Shown here in pieces: positions 17,461 through 31,786 of a DNA stretch of 64,000 bases. Position numbers and translations under genes: made by a program. This DNA is from Pseudomonas oryzihabitans (lineage in GTDB: Bacteria > Pseudomonadota > Gammaproteobacteria > Pseudomonadales > Pseudomonadaceae), in assembly GCF_024652905.1 (NCBI RefSeq), contig NZ_CP102428.1, positions 3,704,001 through 3,768,000 of the forward strand. The letters are read 5' to 3'. Every line of letters starts with the position of its first letter. Positions within the stretch are counted from its first letter, which is position 1. Below the pieces are notes generated by a model. That model had not been told where the DNA came from and made no database searches. It worked only from the letters and a program-made list of their open reading frames with translations.

Positions 17461-18012
17461 GTGACCATAAGGACCTTCCAGGGTAAGACCCCGCACTTGG
17501 GCGAACGCGCCTTCGTCGACACCACCGCCGTGGTAATCGGTGATGTCGAGCTCGGCGCAGACAGCTCGATATGGCCGCTGACGGTGATCCGCGGCGATAT
17601 GCATCGCATCCGCATCGGCGCCCGCACCAGCATTCAGGATGGCAGCGTGCTGCACATCACCCACGCCGGCCCCTTCAATCCGGACGGCTATCCCTTGCTG
17701 ATCGGCAGCGACGTCACCGTCGGCCACCAGGTGACGCTGCACGGCTGCACGATTGGCGACCGGGTGCTGGTGGGCATGGGCAGCATCGTCATGGACGGCG
17801 CGGTGGTGGAGGATGACGTGGTGATCGGCGCCGGCAGCCTGGTTCCGCCGGGCAAACGCTTGGAGGGTGGCCATCTTTACGTCGGCCGCCCGGTCAAGCA
17901 GATCCGCCCGCTGGAAGAGAAGGAACGCGCCTTCTTCAGCTACAGCGCCGGCAACTACGTGAAGCTCAAGGACCAGCATCTGGCCGAGGGCTATGGGGAG
18001 GAGGGGGCCTAG
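17461..18012 (+). CDS. Gamma carbonic anhydrase family protein (YrdA-like)
   Basis: 183 residues starting at GTG with AAAAGG upstream. Left-handed beta-helix hexapeptide repeats run from about 15 to 140. Metal-ligand histidines appear in HITHAGPF and VGHQVTLHGC. Family members are trimeric, and many lack strong carbonic anhydrase activity, so the reaction is uncertain. Divergent from prlC. Confidence 0.9.
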   Translation: MTIRTFQGKTPHLGERAFVDTTAVVIGDVELGADSSIWPLTVIRGDMHRIRIGARTSIQDGSVLHITHAGPFNPDGYPLLIGSDVTVGHQVTLHGCTIGDRVLVGMGSIVMDGAVVEDDVVIGAGSLVPPGKRLEGGHLYVGRPVKQIRPLEEKERAFFSYSAGNYVKLKDQHLAEGYGEEGA

Positions 18013-18025
18013 CAGGCCCGGTCCT

Positions 18026-18143
18026 GTTGGGCTTCGGCGATGGCGGTCCGCCGATGCGGCGCTCCTACGATTGTGTCGGAGCCCGTAGGAGCGGCCCATG
18101 GCCGCGATGACCGTAGGTTGGGTTGAGCGCAGCGAAGCCCAAC
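18026..18143. repeat. REP-like repeat cluster, copy 1
   Basis: It contains a Pseudomonas REP-type palindrome (18084-18108, core GTAGGAGCGG...CCGCGAT), an inverted CGCTCCTACG/CGTAGGAGCG pair (18060-18093), and the motif family GTTGGGCTTCG (18026) with its complement CGAAGCCCAAC near 18143. It lies just after the stop of the MerR gene. Confidence 0.75.
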
Positions 18144-18149
18144 GCTCAG

Positions 18150-18500
18150 CTACGTTCGCAGCGGACAGGCTTCACCCAGGCGCGAATACAGCACCCCACG
18201 CAACGCCTGCAATTCATCGATGCGCGCCTCGATGACCCTGAGCTTGTCGCGCAGCAGCTCCTGCAGATAGGCGTCGGGATCAGCAGCGCGCTCGACGTCC
18301 TCCAGATTCGCGGCGATCTCCTGCAGGCTGAAACCCAACCGCTGGGCGGTGCGGATGTAGCCCAGCCATTCCACGGCTTCGGGCGGATAATCGCGGTAGC
18401 CATTGGCCCGGCGCCGGGCCTGGAGCAGCCCCTGGCGCTCGTAGAATCTCAGGGTATCGCGGGTCAGGCCGGTCGCCTGGGCGAGGGTGCCAATACGCAT
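18150..18500 (-). CDS. MerR family transcriptional regulator
   Basis: 116 residues. The MerR HTH is at 1-70 (MRIGTLAQATGLTRDTLRFY, then QGLLQARRRANGYRDY), followed by a dimerisation helix. Only one Cys (EACPLRT) is in the C-terminal part, so a metal site of the ZntR/CueR type is not obvious; a small-molecule or redox signal is possible. It is divergent from a small membrane protein gene, and the gap contains a classic MerR palindrome. Confidence 0.88.
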   Translation of the reverse strand: MRIGTLAQATGLTRDTLRFYERQGLLQARRRANGYRDYPPEAVEWLGYIRTAQRLGFSLQEIAANLEDVERAADPDAYLQELLRDKLRVIEARIDELQALRGVLYSRLGEACPLRT

Positions 18501-18509
18501 CCGTTCTCC

Positions 18510-18540
18510 TTGACCCTGGACCTAGCTCCAGGGTCGACAC
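18510..18540 (+). promoter_or_regulatory. MerR-type operator within a long-spacer promoter
   Basis: A perfect 9-bp inverted repeat GACCCTGGA (18512-18520) / TCCAGGGTC (18527-18535) with a 6-bp centre lies right after a TTGACC -35 element. The -10 (GACACT) is weak and about 20 bp away, the stretched spacing used by MerR regulators. Confidence 0.75.
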
Positions 18541-18571
18541 TGGATTTCCTCTCGTTCAAGGAAGTCCGTCC

Positions 18572-19033
18572 ATGTGGAAGCTTGCGCCCTATCTGCGGCT
18601 GGTCCGTGCCAGCGCCCTCTATGATCTGCTGGTCACCGCGCCTTTCGCCACCCCCTGGAGTCTCGCCTGGCTGCTGCGGCAGCTCGACGCCCTGGGGCAG
18701 TGGCTGGGATTCGCCCCCCTGGCGACCTTCAGCCCGGAAGCCCTGCTGCTGGGCAACCTGCTCGGCTCCGTGGTGTGCGTCTGGGCGGTGCTACGGCTGG
18801 CCAGCCCCTCGGTGGCGCTGGGGCGCTACGACGCCGTGGCCAGGGGCCTGTTCGCCCTCTGGCAGGCCTGGGCGCTGTACCAGGGTGCCAGTCCCTTGCT
18901 GGCCCTGTTCCTGGTGATCGAAATCAGCTTCGGCATCGCCCAGGCGTGGGCGGTGTCTCTGGCCTCGTGCCCCTGCTCGTTGGGCTTCGGCGATAGAACC
19001 GCCTCAGCCCAACCTACGACGCCGCTCCCGTAG
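18572..19033 (+). CDS. Small membrane protein, probable MerR target
   Basis: 153 residues, not recognised as a named family. Predicted membrane segments are near 15-35, 65-85 and 105-130. The likely native end is around the sequence AWAVSLASCPCS. The last about 18 residues (LGFGDRTASAQPTTPLP) are encoded by REP-like repeat DNA, so the original stop was probably lost. Divergence from the MerR gene and the palindromic promoter suggest induction by that regulator. Confidence 0.65.
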   Translation: MWKLAPYLRLVRASALYDLLVTAPFATPWSLAWLLRQLDALGQWLGFAPLATFSPEALLLGNLLGSVVCVWAVLRLASPSVALGRYDAVARGLFALWQAWALYQGASPLLALFLVIEISFGIAQAWAVSLASCPCSLGFGDRTASAQPTTPLP

Positions 19034-19061
19034 GTTGGCGCTGAGCGCAGCGAAGCCCAAC
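18979..19061. repeat. REP-like repeat cluster, copy 2
   Basis: It carries GTTGGGCTTCGGCGAT (18979-18994), AGCCCAACCTACG, and CGTAGGTTGG...GCGAAGCCCAAC (19029-19061), closely matching copy 1. Part of it is inside the 3' end of the membrane protein gene. Together the two copies bracket the MerR module. Confidence 0.75.
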
Positions 19062-19073
19062 AGCGTCGCGGAA

Positions 19074-19889
19074 CTAACCCAGCTGCCGCCGCAACTCTGC
19101 CAGCACCGGCGCCCCGTCGGGGCGCACGCCGCGCCAGAGTTCGAAGGCCTCGGCGGCCTGTTCCACCAGCATGCCCAGGCCGTCCAGGGTATGGAAGGCA
19201 CCCTCGTCCTGCGCCCAGCGATTGAAGGCGGTCAGGTCTTTGCCGTACATCATGTCGTAGGTCACGGTCTGGGGGCCGATCACCGCTTCCGACAGCGGCG
19301 GACGACCGCCACCGAGGCTGGCGGAGGTGCCGTTGATGATGACGTCGAAGGGCTCGCGCAGGGTGGAGAAGGCGGCCACCTCGATGGCCCCCAGCTCGGC
19401 GAATTCCCGCGCCAGCTGCACCGCCTTGAGTTCGGTGCGGTTGGCCAGCACCAGTTGCCCGGGCTGGCAGGCCAGCAGCGGCTCCAGCACGCCGCGTACC
19501 GCGCCCCCGGCGCCCAGCACCAGGACGCGCTGGCCAGCCAGCTGCAGACCGGCGTTGACGGTGAGGTCCCGCACCAGCCCGGCGCCATCGGTGTTGTCGC
19601 CCAGCAGGCGACCGTCAGGTTGGCGCTTGAGGGTGTTGACCGCCCCGGCGCGCCGGGCGCGCGGGGTGAGGTCGTCGCACAGCTGGTAGGCCTCTTCCTT
19701 GAAGGGCACCGTGACGTTGGCGCCCAGGCCGCTCTGGAAGAAGCTGCGGGCGCTTTCGGTGAAGCCGTCCAGCGGTGCCAGCAGCGGCCCGTAGTGCAGG
19801 CGCTGACCGGTCTGGTCGGCGAACAGGCTGTGGATCAGCGGCGACTTGCTGTGGGCGATGGGGTTGCCGAAGACGGCGTAGCGATCCAT
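19074..19889 (-). CDS. aroE: Shikimate dehydrogenase
   Basis: 271 residues. NADPH-dependent reduction of 3-dehydroshikimate to shikimate. The substrate site includes HSKSPLIHS and the catalytic Lys in [13 protein letters not shown]; the NADP Rossmann glycines are in [12 protein letters not shown]. The gene starts 4 bp after the hemF stop codon, so the pair is an operon as in other pseudomonads. Confidence 0.97.
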   Translation of the reverse strand: MDRYAVFGNPIAHSKSPLIHSLFADQTGQRLHYGPLLAPLDGFTESARSFFQSGLGANVTVPFKEEAYQLCDDLTPRARRAGAVNTLKRQPDGRLLGDNTDGAGLVRDLTVNAGLQLAGQRVLVLGAGGAVRGVLEPLLACQPGQLVLANRTELKAVQLAREFAELGAIEVAAFSTLREPFDVIINGTSASLGGGRPPLSEAVIGPQTVTYDMMYGKDLTAFNRWAQDEGAFHTLDGLGMLVEQAAEAFELWRGVRPDGAPVLAELRRQLG

Positions 19890-19893
19890 GGGG

Positions 19894-20922
<1,029 letters not shown>

Positions 20923-20941
20923 TCAATAAGGAACCGACAGC

Positions 20942-21919
20942 ATGGCCCAGCGCATCCAGTTCAGCCGCACCGGTGGTCCCGAAGTACTCGAACTTGTGGA
21001 TTTCGAACCCGCCGCGCCCGGCCCCGACGAGGTGCAGGTGCGCAACCACGCCATCGGCCTCAACTTCATCGAGACCTATTACCGCAGCGGCCTCTATCCG
21101 CCGCCGGCGCTGCCCTCGGGTCTGGGCACCGAGGGGGCCGGCGTAGTGGAAGCGGTCGGCAACGCCGTCACCCGCTTCAAGGCCGGCGACCGCGTCGCCT
21201 ACGCCACCGGTCCGCTGGGCGCCTATGCCGAGGTCCATGTGCTGCCCGAGCGGCATCTGGTGCACCTGCCGGAGGCGGTCTCCTTCGAGCAGGGCGCCGC
21301 GGTCATGCTCAAGGGGCTGACGGTGCAGTACCTGCTGCGCCAGACCTATCCGCTGCAGGCCGGTGACACCGTGCTGTTCCATGCCGCGGCGGGTGGCGTC
21401 GGCTCCCTAGCCTGCCAATGGGCCAAGGCCCTGGGCGTACGCCTGATCGGTACCGCCGGCTCGCCGGAAAAACTGGAAAAGGCCAAGGCCCTGGGCGCCT
21501 GGGCAGTGATCGACTATCGCCAGGAAGACGTCCCGGCGCGGGTCCGCGAGCTGACCGAGGGTGCCAAGGTGCCGGTGGTCTACGACGGCGTCGGCAAGGA
21601 CACCTGGGAGATGTCGCTGGACTGCCTGGCCCCGCGCGGCCTGATGGTCAGCTTTGGCAACGCCTCGGGCGCGGTCACCGGGGTCAACCTGGGTATCCTC
21701 TCGCAGAAGGGTTCGCTCTATGTGACCCGGCCGACCCTGGCCACCTACGCCGCCTCGCCCGAAGCGCTGCAGGACATGGCCGATCAGCTGTTCGAGCTGA
21801 TCACCGATGGCCGTATCCAGGTGGACATCGGTCGCCGCTATCCGTTGGCCGAGGTGCAGGAGGCGCACCGCGCCCTGTCAGGCCGCGAGACCAGCGGCTC
21901 GACCATCCTGCTGCCCTGA
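20942..21919 (+). CDS. qor: NADPH:quinone oxidoreductase, zeta-crystallin type
   Basis: 325 residues, MDR superfamily without the zinc site. The catalytic fold starts MAQRIQFSRTGGPEVLELVD; the nucleotide-binding motif is AAAGGVGSLACQWAK. It reduces quinones by one electron with NADPH. Divergent from hemF across 118 bp, the arrangement found in P. aeruginosa. Confidence 0.93.
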   Translation: MAQRIQFSRTGGPEVLELVDFEPAAPGPDEVQVRNHAIGLNFIETYYRSGLYPPPALPSGLGTEGAGVVEAVGNAVTRFKAGDRVAYATGPLGAYAEVHVLPERHLVHLPEAVSFEQGAAVMLKGLTVQYLLRQTYPLQAGDTVLFHAAAGGVGSLACQWAKALGVRLIGTAGSPEKLEKAKALGAWAVIDYRQEDVPARVRELTEGAKVPVVYDGVGKDTWEMSLDCLAPRGLMVSFGNASGAVTGVNLGILSQKGSLYVTRPTLATYAASPEALQDMADQLFELITDGRIQVDIGRRYPLAEVQEAHRALSGRETSGSTILLP

Positions 21920-22077
21920 GGCTAGACGTTCGCGCGCCTGGCCGGGTAAATCGTGACGGCCATTAAGTTTCCCGTAACCAGGCGGCACGACGGGGGTAAA
22001 CGCCGGTCTATCTCGGACAGTCAGACCGCCAAGGTCTCGACGCTCTTTCCAGAATCGGCCGGATCGCTGCCCTCGTC

Positions 22078-25461
<3,384 letters not shown>

Positions 25462-25462
25462 C

Positions 25463-26017
25463 CTAGGGCCGGAAGACCTTGCCGGTCACCAGATCGCGAA
25501 TCACACTGGGATTCTTGCGCCCACCCAGTTCGCCCATGAGGATGCCATCCAGGTTATCGGGGAAGTACTGCTGAACCCGCAGCCGGGTGCGCGCGGCCGG
25601 ACGGCCGGCGGGATTGGCCGAGGTGGAGATCAGCGGACCGGTGAGGGCGCAGAGTTCGCCCACCAGCGGATGCTCGGAGACCCGTAGCGCCACGGTGGCG
25701 TGGGCGCCGGTCACCCAGCCGGGTAGGCGATTGTGGTGCGGCACCAGCCAGGTGTTGGGGCCGGGCCAGGTGCTGGCCAGCTTGGCCAGGGACTCTTCCG
25801 GCAGATCGTGGAGCAGGAAGTCGAATTGGCGGATGGTGTCGGCCACCAGGATCAAGCCCTTTTCCATGGGCCGCCGCTTGAGCGTCAGCAGGCGATAGAC
25901 CGCGGCCTGATCCCAGGGATCGCAGCCCAGGCCCCAGACGGCCTCGGTGGGGTAGGCCAGCACGCCCCCCTCGCGCACGATTCGCGCCGCCTGCCGCACT
26001 CGCCAGCTGTTGTGCAT
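25463..26017 (-). CDS. tsaC: Threonylcarbamoyl-AMP synthase
   Basis: 184 residues, Sua5/YrdC fold. It makes threonylcarbamoyl-AMP for t6A37 modification of tRNAs. The substrate motif region includes [29 protein letters not shown] and [11 protein letters not shown]. It follows dprA by 64 bp on the same strand, the usual dprA-tsaC order. Confidence 0.95.
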   Translation of the reverse strand: MHNSWRVRQAARIVREGGVLAYPTEAVWGLGCDPWDQAAVYRLLTLKRRPMEKGLILVADTIRQFDFLLHDLPEESLAKLASTWPGPNTWLVPHHNRLPGWVTGAHATVALRVSEHPLVGELCALTGPLISTSANPAGRPAARTRLRVQQYFPDNLDGILMGELGGRKNPSVIRDLVTGKVFRP

Positions 26018-26081
26018 CGCCTTGCCTCCGCCAAATCCCTGAAGTCTACCCGAGCGCGCCGCCGATGGTAGCCATCCACCG

Positions 26082-27167
26082 CTAGCCGAGACGCGTCCAG
26101 CTGCCCTGCTGCGCCACCACCCGGCCTTCCAGCTCCAACTCGGTCAGCTGGACCAGCACCTCCGGCAACGACAGGCGGCAGAGCCGCGCCAACTCTTCGC
26201 TGTTGAGCGGTCCGGCGGCCAGCTGCTGCAGCAGGGGGTGATCCTCGACCACCGCGGCCGTGGCGACCGGGGCCAGGCTGCGCCAGCCCTGCAGGGCTTC
26301 GAGGATATGCTCCACGCCCTCCACCAGTTGCGCCCCTTCACGGATCAGCTGATGACAGCCTCGCGCCCCGGGATGATGGATGGAGCCGGGCAGGGCGAAC
26401 ACCTCACGGCCCTGCTCGGCGGCCAGCCGCGCGGTGATCAGCGACCCGCTGGAGGGGCTGGCCTCCACCACCAGGGTACCCAGGCTGAGGCCGCTGATGA
26501 TCCGGTTGCGCCGCGGAAAGTTGGCGGCCTGGGGCGTGCAATCCAGCGGCAATTCCGAGACCAGCGCGCCACCCTCGGCCAGCAGGCGCCGGGCGAGGCC
26601 CAGATGACGGCGGGGATAGAGCTGCCGGAGGCCGGTGCCCAGCACGGCCACCGTACCGCCGCCGGCGTCCAGCGCTCCTTGGTGCGCCGCGCCATCGATG
26701 CCCAGCGCCAGGCCACTGGTGATGCAGAAACCGGCCGCGGCCAGGCTGTGGGCGAAGCGTCGGGCATTGTCGAGTCCCTGGGCACTGGCCTGGCGGCTGC
26801 CGACCAGGGCCAGTTGCGGTCGCTCGAGCAACTCGACCCGTCCTTCGACGAACAGCAGCGGCGGTGGATCGGCGATCTCGGCGAGCAGCGCCGGATAGCG
26901 CTTGTCGCCTAGGCAGAGCAGATGGCGCTCGGGGCCCTCCAGCCAGGCCAGGGCCTGGTCGACCCGTTCGCGAGTCGCGGGGCTGCGGCGGGCGTCCGCG
27001 GCCACCGCCGGCAGGCGCAGGGCGCGCCAGGCCGAGGCGGGGGCACTGAGGGCGGCGCTGGCACTGCCAAAGGCATCCAGCAGCAGGCGCTGGCGCACGG
27101 CACCGAGCTCCGGCAGGGCATGCAGGCGAAGCCGAGCGTCCAGCTCGGCAGGGGAGAGGCTGGCCAT
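26082..27167 (-). CDS. dprA: DNA-processing protein DprA
   Basis: 361 residues. An N-terminal SAM-like region is followed by the Rossmann-like DprA domain ([46 protein letters not shown]) and a C-terminal winged-helix domain (about 300-361). It loads RecA on incoming single-stranded DNA in transformation. A 50-bp gap to the upstream LysM gene suggests an operon. Confidence 0.95.
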   Translation of the reverse strand: MASLSPAELDARLRLHALPELGAVRQRLLLDAFGSASAALSAPASAWRALRLPAVAADARRSPATRERVDQALAWLEGPERHLLCLGDKRYPALLAEIADPPPLLFVEGRVELLERPQLALVGSRQASAQGLDNARRFAHSLAAAGFCITSGLALGIDGAAHQGALDAGGGTVAVLGTGLRQLYPRRHLGLARRLLAEGGALVSELPLDCTPQAANFPRRNRIISGLSLGTLVVEASPSSGSLITARLAAEQGREVFALPGSIHHPGARGCHQLIREGAQLVEGVEHILEALQGWRSLAPVATAAVVEDHPLLQQLAAGPLNSEELARLCRLSLPEVLVQLTELELEGRVVAQQGSWTRLG

Positions 27168-27217
27168 GCTGTCATCCTTGAGGGTGGCCGGTCGCCGTCC
27201 TGGCGACCCGGAAGAGG

Positions 27218-28249
27218 TTAGGGGTTGCGCACCTTGTCCATGATCGCCAGCTGGCGGGTGGCGGTCAGAACCAGGCCGTAGCTGATCTTGTCGTAGGTGC
27301 GAAAGACCATCAGCAGCCCGGCGCGCTCGTCGGGGATCTTCACCAGCTCGCCGGTGATGCGATCACGCACCGTCTCGCCGGTCTTGTTGACCGCCAGCAC
27401 ATTGCCCTCGGCCAGACCGTCCCGGGCGCCCTTGTTGAGGGTCACCACATCGAACTGGCCGATCTGGGTGACGCCGCGCGGTACGTCGAGGATCAGGCCG
27501 TTGATGTCACGGGCCGGCGCACTGGGCATGAAGGTGGAATTCACCAGCCGCTCCTCAGTGGGGAACAGCCGGTCGCCCAGGCGCACCTCTTGGGTGGTGC
27601 GGGTCAGGCGCAGGGTGGCGATGTCGCCCTCCTGGGTGACCAGGTCGGCGCTGCCGATGAAGTCGCCATTGATGCCGAGAAAGGCGCCGGTCTTGGGATC
27701 GACATAGGTCTTGCCCTGGCGGTAGATGCCATAGGCCGAGACACCCGGCTGCAGCTTGCCGCGCACATAGATGCGATCGCCGGCGCCGCTCACCACGCGC
27801 TCGGCATTGCCGGCCACCACATAGGGTGCCGCCTGGAACTGTTCGGCCGAATCGATGGCGCGATTCTGCAAGAGGAAGCTGTTGACCGCTTCCAGCGGAA
27901 TGGCCGGGATGGCTTCGGCGATGGGCGTGCTGCGCACCGTAGGTGACAGCTTGACCGTGCCACGCGAGGCGCCGCGGTTGAGCTGCAGCCGCGGCTGGCC
28001 GTCGACGTAGCTCAGCACCAGGGTATCGCCGGGATAAATGAGATGGGGATTCTTGACCTGCGGATTGGCCTGCCAGATCTCTGGCCATTCCCAGGGCTTG
28101 CTGAGGAATCTGGCGGAGATGTCCCAGAGGGTATCGCCGCGGACCACGGTATAGCTCTCCGGGTGATCCTGACGCAGGGTGACCGCTGCGTACGCCGACT
28201 GCAGGGCGCCCCCGGCGACCAGCAGCAGGGCGAACAAAGATTTCCTCAT
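27218..28249 (-). CDS. LysM-domain exported protein
   Basis: 343 residues. A signal peptide (about 1-22, ending SAYA) precedes a single LysM domain (about 33-83: YTVVRGDTLWDISARFLSKP, then LIYPGDTLVLSY). The rest (100-343) is a conserved domain of unknown role found with LysM in gammaproteobacteria. It likely binds peptidoglycan in the periplasm. It is divergent from def and upstream of dprA, as in P. aeruginosa. Confidence 0.9.
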   Translation of the reverse strand: MRKSLFALLLVAGGALQSAYAAVTLRQDHPESYTVVRGDTLWDISARFLSKPWEWPEIWQANPQVKNPHLIYPGDTLVLSYVDGQPRLQLNRGASRGTVKLSPTVRSTPIAEAIPAIPLEAVNSFLLQNRAIDSAEQFQAAPYVVAGNAERVVSGAGDRIYVRGKLQPGVSAYGIYRQGKTYVDPKTGAFLGINGDFIGSADLVTQEGDIATLRLTRTTQEVRLGDRLFPTEERLVNSTFMPSAPARDINGLILDVPRGVTQIGQFDVVTLNKGARDGLAEGNVLAVNKTGETVRDRITGELVKIPDERAGLLMVFRTYDKISYGLVLTATRQLAIMDKVRNP

Positions 28250-28478
28250 GCGTCGAATCCCTTTACACTTAGCTTTGAAGAACCGTCTTCACGCAAACGT
28301 CGGGGAATCGCCCCAGTCGTGCCCTGATCGCCACCTTCGTCGGCACCGGGCAGCGCAGGCGCTCATCCCCGTCGACCGACGTCATCCACCGCTCGGGACC
28401 AGCCCGAGGCGGGTGGAAACAACGCTGCGGCATCTTAGCAGCGCCCCTTGACTGTATTCCACAAGTGCCCTCAACGCC

Positions 28479-28985
28479 ATGGCGACCCTAGACATCCTCG
28501 AATTCCCCGATCCCCGCCTGCGCACCGTCGCCAAGCCCATCGACGTGGTCGACGATGCCCTGCGCCAGACCATCGACGACATGTTCGAGACCATGTACGA
28601 AGCGCCTGGCATCGGTCTGGCCGCCACTCAGGTCAACGTTCATCGCCGCCTGGTGGTGATCGACGTCAGCGAAGACAAGAGCGAACCGCTGGTCTTCATC
28701 AACCCCGAGGCCGAGCCGCTCACCCAGGAACTAGGCGAGTACCAGGAAGGCTGCCTGTCGATCCCCGGGTTCTACGAAAAGGTCTGCCGTCCCGAGCGCG
28801 TCCGGGTGACTGCCCTGGACCGCGACGGCAAGCCCTTCGAGCTGGAGTGCGACGGCCTGCTGGCGGTGTGCATCCAGCACGAGATCGATCACCTCGACGG
28901 CAAGCTGTTCGTCGACTATCTGTCGCCGCTCAAGCGCGATCGCATCAAGAAGAAGCTCGAAAAGCAGCAGCGCCACAAGGCCTGA
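28479..28985 (+). CDS. def: Peptide deformylase
   Basis: 168 residues. It removes the formyl group from nascent N-formylmethionine. All three signature motifs are present: [17 protein letters not shown] (Cys metal ligand) and QHEIDHLDG (two His ligands and Glu). First gene of def-fmt-rsmB. Confidence 0.98.
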   Translation: MATLDILEFPDPRLRTVAKPIDVVDDALRQTIDDMFETMYEAPGIGLAATQVNVHRRLVVIDVSEDKSEPLVFINPEAEPLTQELGEYQEGCLSIPGFYEKVCRPERVRVTALDRDGKPFELECDGLLAVCIQHEIDHLDGKLFVDYLSPLKRDRIKKKLEKQQRHKA

Positions 28986-29043
28986 TCGCCCTGGCGGACG
29001 GCGTCATCGGCGTCCGCCGCTCGCCCTTTCCGCCAGGTCCGCC

Positions 29044-29988
29044 ATGTCCAGATCCCTTCGCCTCGTCTTCGCCGGAACCCCGGAATTCGCCGCCGTGCAC
29101 CTGCAGGCGCTGATCGACGCCGGTTATCCCATTGCCGCCGTCTATACCCAGCCGGACCGTCCCGCTGGGCGGGGCCAGAAACTGGCCATGAGCCCGGTCA
29201 AGCAGCTGGCACTGAGCCACGGCATTCCCGTGCAGCAGCCGCCGACCCTGCGCGATCCCGCGGCCCAGGCCACCCTGGCGGCCCTGGAACCCGACCTGCT
29301 GGTGGTAGTGGCCTACGGTCTGATCCTGCCCCAGGCGGTGCTGGATATCCCGCGCCTGGGTTGCATCAACAGCCATGCCTCGCTGCTGCCGCGCTGGCGC
29401 GGCGCCGCGCCCATCCAGCGCGCCTTGGAAGCCGGCGATGCCGAGTCCGGGGTCACCGTGATGCGCATGGAAGCCGGTCTGGATACCGGCCCCATGCTGA
29501 GCAAGGTGACCACGCCGCTGACCGCCACGGACACCGGTGGCAGCCTGCACGATCGCCTGGCCGCCTTGGGCGCCGCCGCCGTGGTCCAGGCCCTGCCGGG
29601 TCTGGCCGACGGCAGTCTGCAGGGCGAGGTACAGGACGACAACCTGGCCACCTACGCCCACAAGCTCAACAAGGACGAGGCCCGCCTGGACTGGGGTCGT
29701 CCGGCGGCGGAGCTGGAACGCCGTATCCGCGCCTTCGATCCCTGGCCGCTGTGCCACACCGCCCTGGCCGGCGAGCCCCTCAAGGTCTGGGCCGCGGAAC
29801 TGGCCGAAGGGCAGGGCGTGGCGGGCATGGTGCTGGATGCCGATCGCTCCGGCCTGCTGGTCGCCTGTGGCGAGGGTGCCCTGCGCCTGACCCGCCTGCA
29901 GCTGCCCGGTGGCAAGCCACTGGGCTTCGCCGATCTCTATAACGCCCGTCGCGAGCGCTTCGCCCCCGGTCAGGTGCTGGGTCTATGA
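29044..29988 (+). CDS. fmt: Methionyl-tRNA formyltransferase
   Basis: 314 residues. It formylates initiator Met-tRNA. The N-terminal formyltransferase domain contains [13 protein letters not shown] and [18 protein letters not shown]; the C-terminal domain is OB-fold-like. It overlaps the rsmB start by 4 bp (ATGA), indicating coupling. Confidence 0.98.
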   Translation: MSRSLRLVFAGTPEFAAVHLQALIDAGYPIAAVYTQPDRPAGRGQKLAMSPVKQLALSHGIPVQQPPTLRDPAAQATLAALEPDLLVVVAYGLILPQAVLDIPRLGCINSHASLLPRWRGAAPIQRALEAGDAESGVTVMRMEAGLDTGPMLSKVTTPLTATDTGGSLHDRLAALGAAAVVQALPGLADGSLQGEVQDDNLATYAHKLNKDEARLDWGRPAAELERRIRAFDPWPLCHTALAGEPLKVWAAELAEGQGVAGMVLDADRSGLLVACGEGALRLTRLQLPGGKPLGFADLYNARRERFAPGQVLGL

Positions 29989-31286
29989 ATCCGCGACTGG
30001 CGGCGACCCGCGCCCTGGCGGCGGTCCTGGCCGGGCGCGCCTCCCTCGGTAGCAGCCTGCCCGAGCAACTGGCCAAGGTCGATCCGCGTGACCGCGCCCT
30101 GGCCCAGGATCTGGCCTTCGGTACCGCCCGCTGGCAGCCGCGCCTGTCGCTGCTGGCGGAAAAGCTCATGCAGAAACCCTTCAAGGCCGGCGACCGTGAT
30201 CTCGAAGCCCTGCTGCTGATCGGGCTCTACCAGCTGTTCCACACCCGCATCCCGGCCCATGCCGCCATTGGCGAGACGGTGGGCTGTGTCGACAAGCTGA
30301 AGAAGTCCTCGGCCAAGGGCCTGCTCAATGCCGTGCTGCGCCGCGCCCAGCGCGAATACGACAGCCTGCTGCCGGCCCTGGAGCATGACCCGGCCGCGCG
30401 CCTGGCCCATCCGCGCTGGTTGCAGAAGACGCTCAAGGCGCGCTGGCCGGAGCAGTGGGAAGCCATCGCCTCCGCGAACAACCTGCACCCGCCGCTGATC
30501 CTCAGGGTCAATCGCCGCCAGGGCAGTCGCGACAGCTATCTGGCCGAGCTGGCCGCCGCCGGTATCGAGGCGCTGCCCTGCGCCTTCAGCGCCGATGGCA
30601 TCCGCCTGCTGCATCCCCAGGACGTCACCGCCCTGCCGGGCTTCGCCGCGGGTCGCTTGAGCGTGCAGGACGAAGCCGCGCAGCTGGCGGCCGAACTGCT
30701 GGAGCTGGCGCCCGGCCAGCGGGTGCTTGACGCCTGCGCCGCGCCCGGGGGCAAGACCTGCCATCTGCTGGAACGTGAGCCGGGGCTGGCCGAGGTGGTG
30801 GCGCTGGACGCCGATGCCGGTCGCCTGGAGCGCGTCGAGCAGAATCTGGCACGGCTGGGCCTCACCGCCCGCACCCTGGCCGCCGACGGCCGCGCCGTAA
30901 CCGACTGGTGGGACGGCACGCCCTTCCAGCGCATCCTGCTGGACGCTCCCTGCAGCGCCACCGGGGTGATCCGCCGCCATCCGGACATCAAGCTGACCCG
31001 TCAGGCCAGCGATATCGCGCCCCTGGTGCAGTTGCAGGGCGAATTGCTGGGCGCCCTCTGGCCGACGCTGGACGTCGGCGGCATCCTGGTCTACGCCACC
31101 TGCTCGGTGTTGCCGGAAGAGAACAGCGACAACCTCGCCGCCTTTCTCGCCCGCACCCCGGGCGCCCGCGAACTGGATATCCCCGCCCCCTGGGGCCTCG
31201 CCCAGCCCCATGGTCGCCAGCTCCTGCCGCAGCCCGACGGCCACGACGGCTTCTATTACTGCAAGCTGATCAAGATTGCTCGCTAG
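29985..31286 (+). CDS. rsmB: 16S rRNA m5C967 methyltransferase
   Basis: 433 residues. An N-terminal NusB-like RNA-binding domain (about 1-135) is followed by a SAM methyltransferase domain with [10 protein letters not shown] and the two catalytic cysteines in DAPCSATGV and [11 protein letters not shown]. Its 3' end overlaps the convergent bactofilin gene by 17 bp. In P. aeruginosa trkA follows here; it does not in this window. Confidence 0.97.
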   Translation: MNPRLAATRALAAVLAGRASLGSSLPEQLAKVDPRDRALAQDLAFGTARWQPRLSLLAEKLMQKPFKAGDRDLEALLLIGLYQLFHTRIPAHAAIGETVGCVDKLKKSSAKGLLNAVLRRAQREYDSLLPALEHDPAARLAHPRWLQKTLKARWPEQWEAIASANNLHPPLILRVNRRQGSRDSYLAELAAAGIEALPCAFSADGIRLLHPQDVTALPGFAAGRLSVQDEAAQLAAELLELAPGQRVLDACAAPGGKTCHLLEREPGLAEVVALDADAGRLERVEQNLARLGLTARTLAADGRAVTDWWDGTPFQRILLDAPCSATGVIRRHPDIKLTRQASDIAPLVQLQGELLGALWPTLDVGGILVYATCSVLPEENSDNLAAFLARTPGARELDIPAPWGLAQPHGRQLLPQPDGHDGFYYCKLIKIAR

Positions 31287-31770
31287 CCTCTGGCGGTAGC
31301 GGCTGGTTCGTACCCTGCTGCGGACGCTTCTCCGCGGTGGCGGCTGGGTGCGGCAACTGCGCGCGTACCTCCGCCTGGGGCAGCTCCAGCACCGGGGAGC
31401 CTTCTTCGAGGCGACTCAGGGTCCCCTCCACCACGGCGCCGTTCTCCATGCTCAGCTGGCGATAGGTGATGTTGCCCTGCACCCGCGCATTGGAATGCAG
31501 CTCCAGCAGATGCTCGACCCGCAGATCGCCGACGATGGTGCCATCGATCAGGGCGTCGTAGCTGCTCACGTCGCCCTCCACCACGCCATTGGCACTGATC
31601 GCCAGCAGGCTGGTGGTGCCGGACTTGAAACTGATGCTGCCGCATACCCGGCCGTCGACTTTGAGGCCATCGCTGAACTCCAGATCACCGCGGATCGACA
31701 GGTTGTCGGCGATGAGACTGGAAAAGCCATTCACCGCGGGGCGAGGAACCGCCTTCTTTCTGTTGAACAT
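31270..31770 (-). CDS. Bactofilin family cytoskeletal protein
   Basis: 166 residues. The central beta-helix (about 20-120) shows hydrophobic repeats such as [20 protein letters not shown] and [20 protein letters not shown]. The tail is Pro/Gln-rich. Bactofilins polymerise at the membrane and often position peptidoglycan hydrolases; the upstream operon partners here are a membrane-anchored coiled-coil protein and an M23 peptidase. Confidence 0.92.
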   Translation of the reverse strand: MFNRKKAVPRPAVNGFSSLIADNLSIRGDLEFSDGLKVDGRVCGSISFKSGTTSLLAISANGVVEGDVSSYDALIDGTIVGDLRVEHLLELHSNARVQGNITYRQLSMENGAVVEGTLSRLEEGSPVLELPQAEVRAQLPHPAATAEKRPQQGTNQPLPPEASEQS

Positions 31771-31786
31771 CCGTGCTGCTCTCCAG

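Noticed and set aside
15347-17464. Open frame of 705 codons opposite prlC
   Set aside because: Antisense shadow of a clear M3 peptidase gene in a GC-rich genome.
27190-27208. Hairpin GGTCGCC/GGCGACC between the LysM gene and dprA
   Set aside because: Short stem with no T-run inside a probable operon; not enough to call a terminator.
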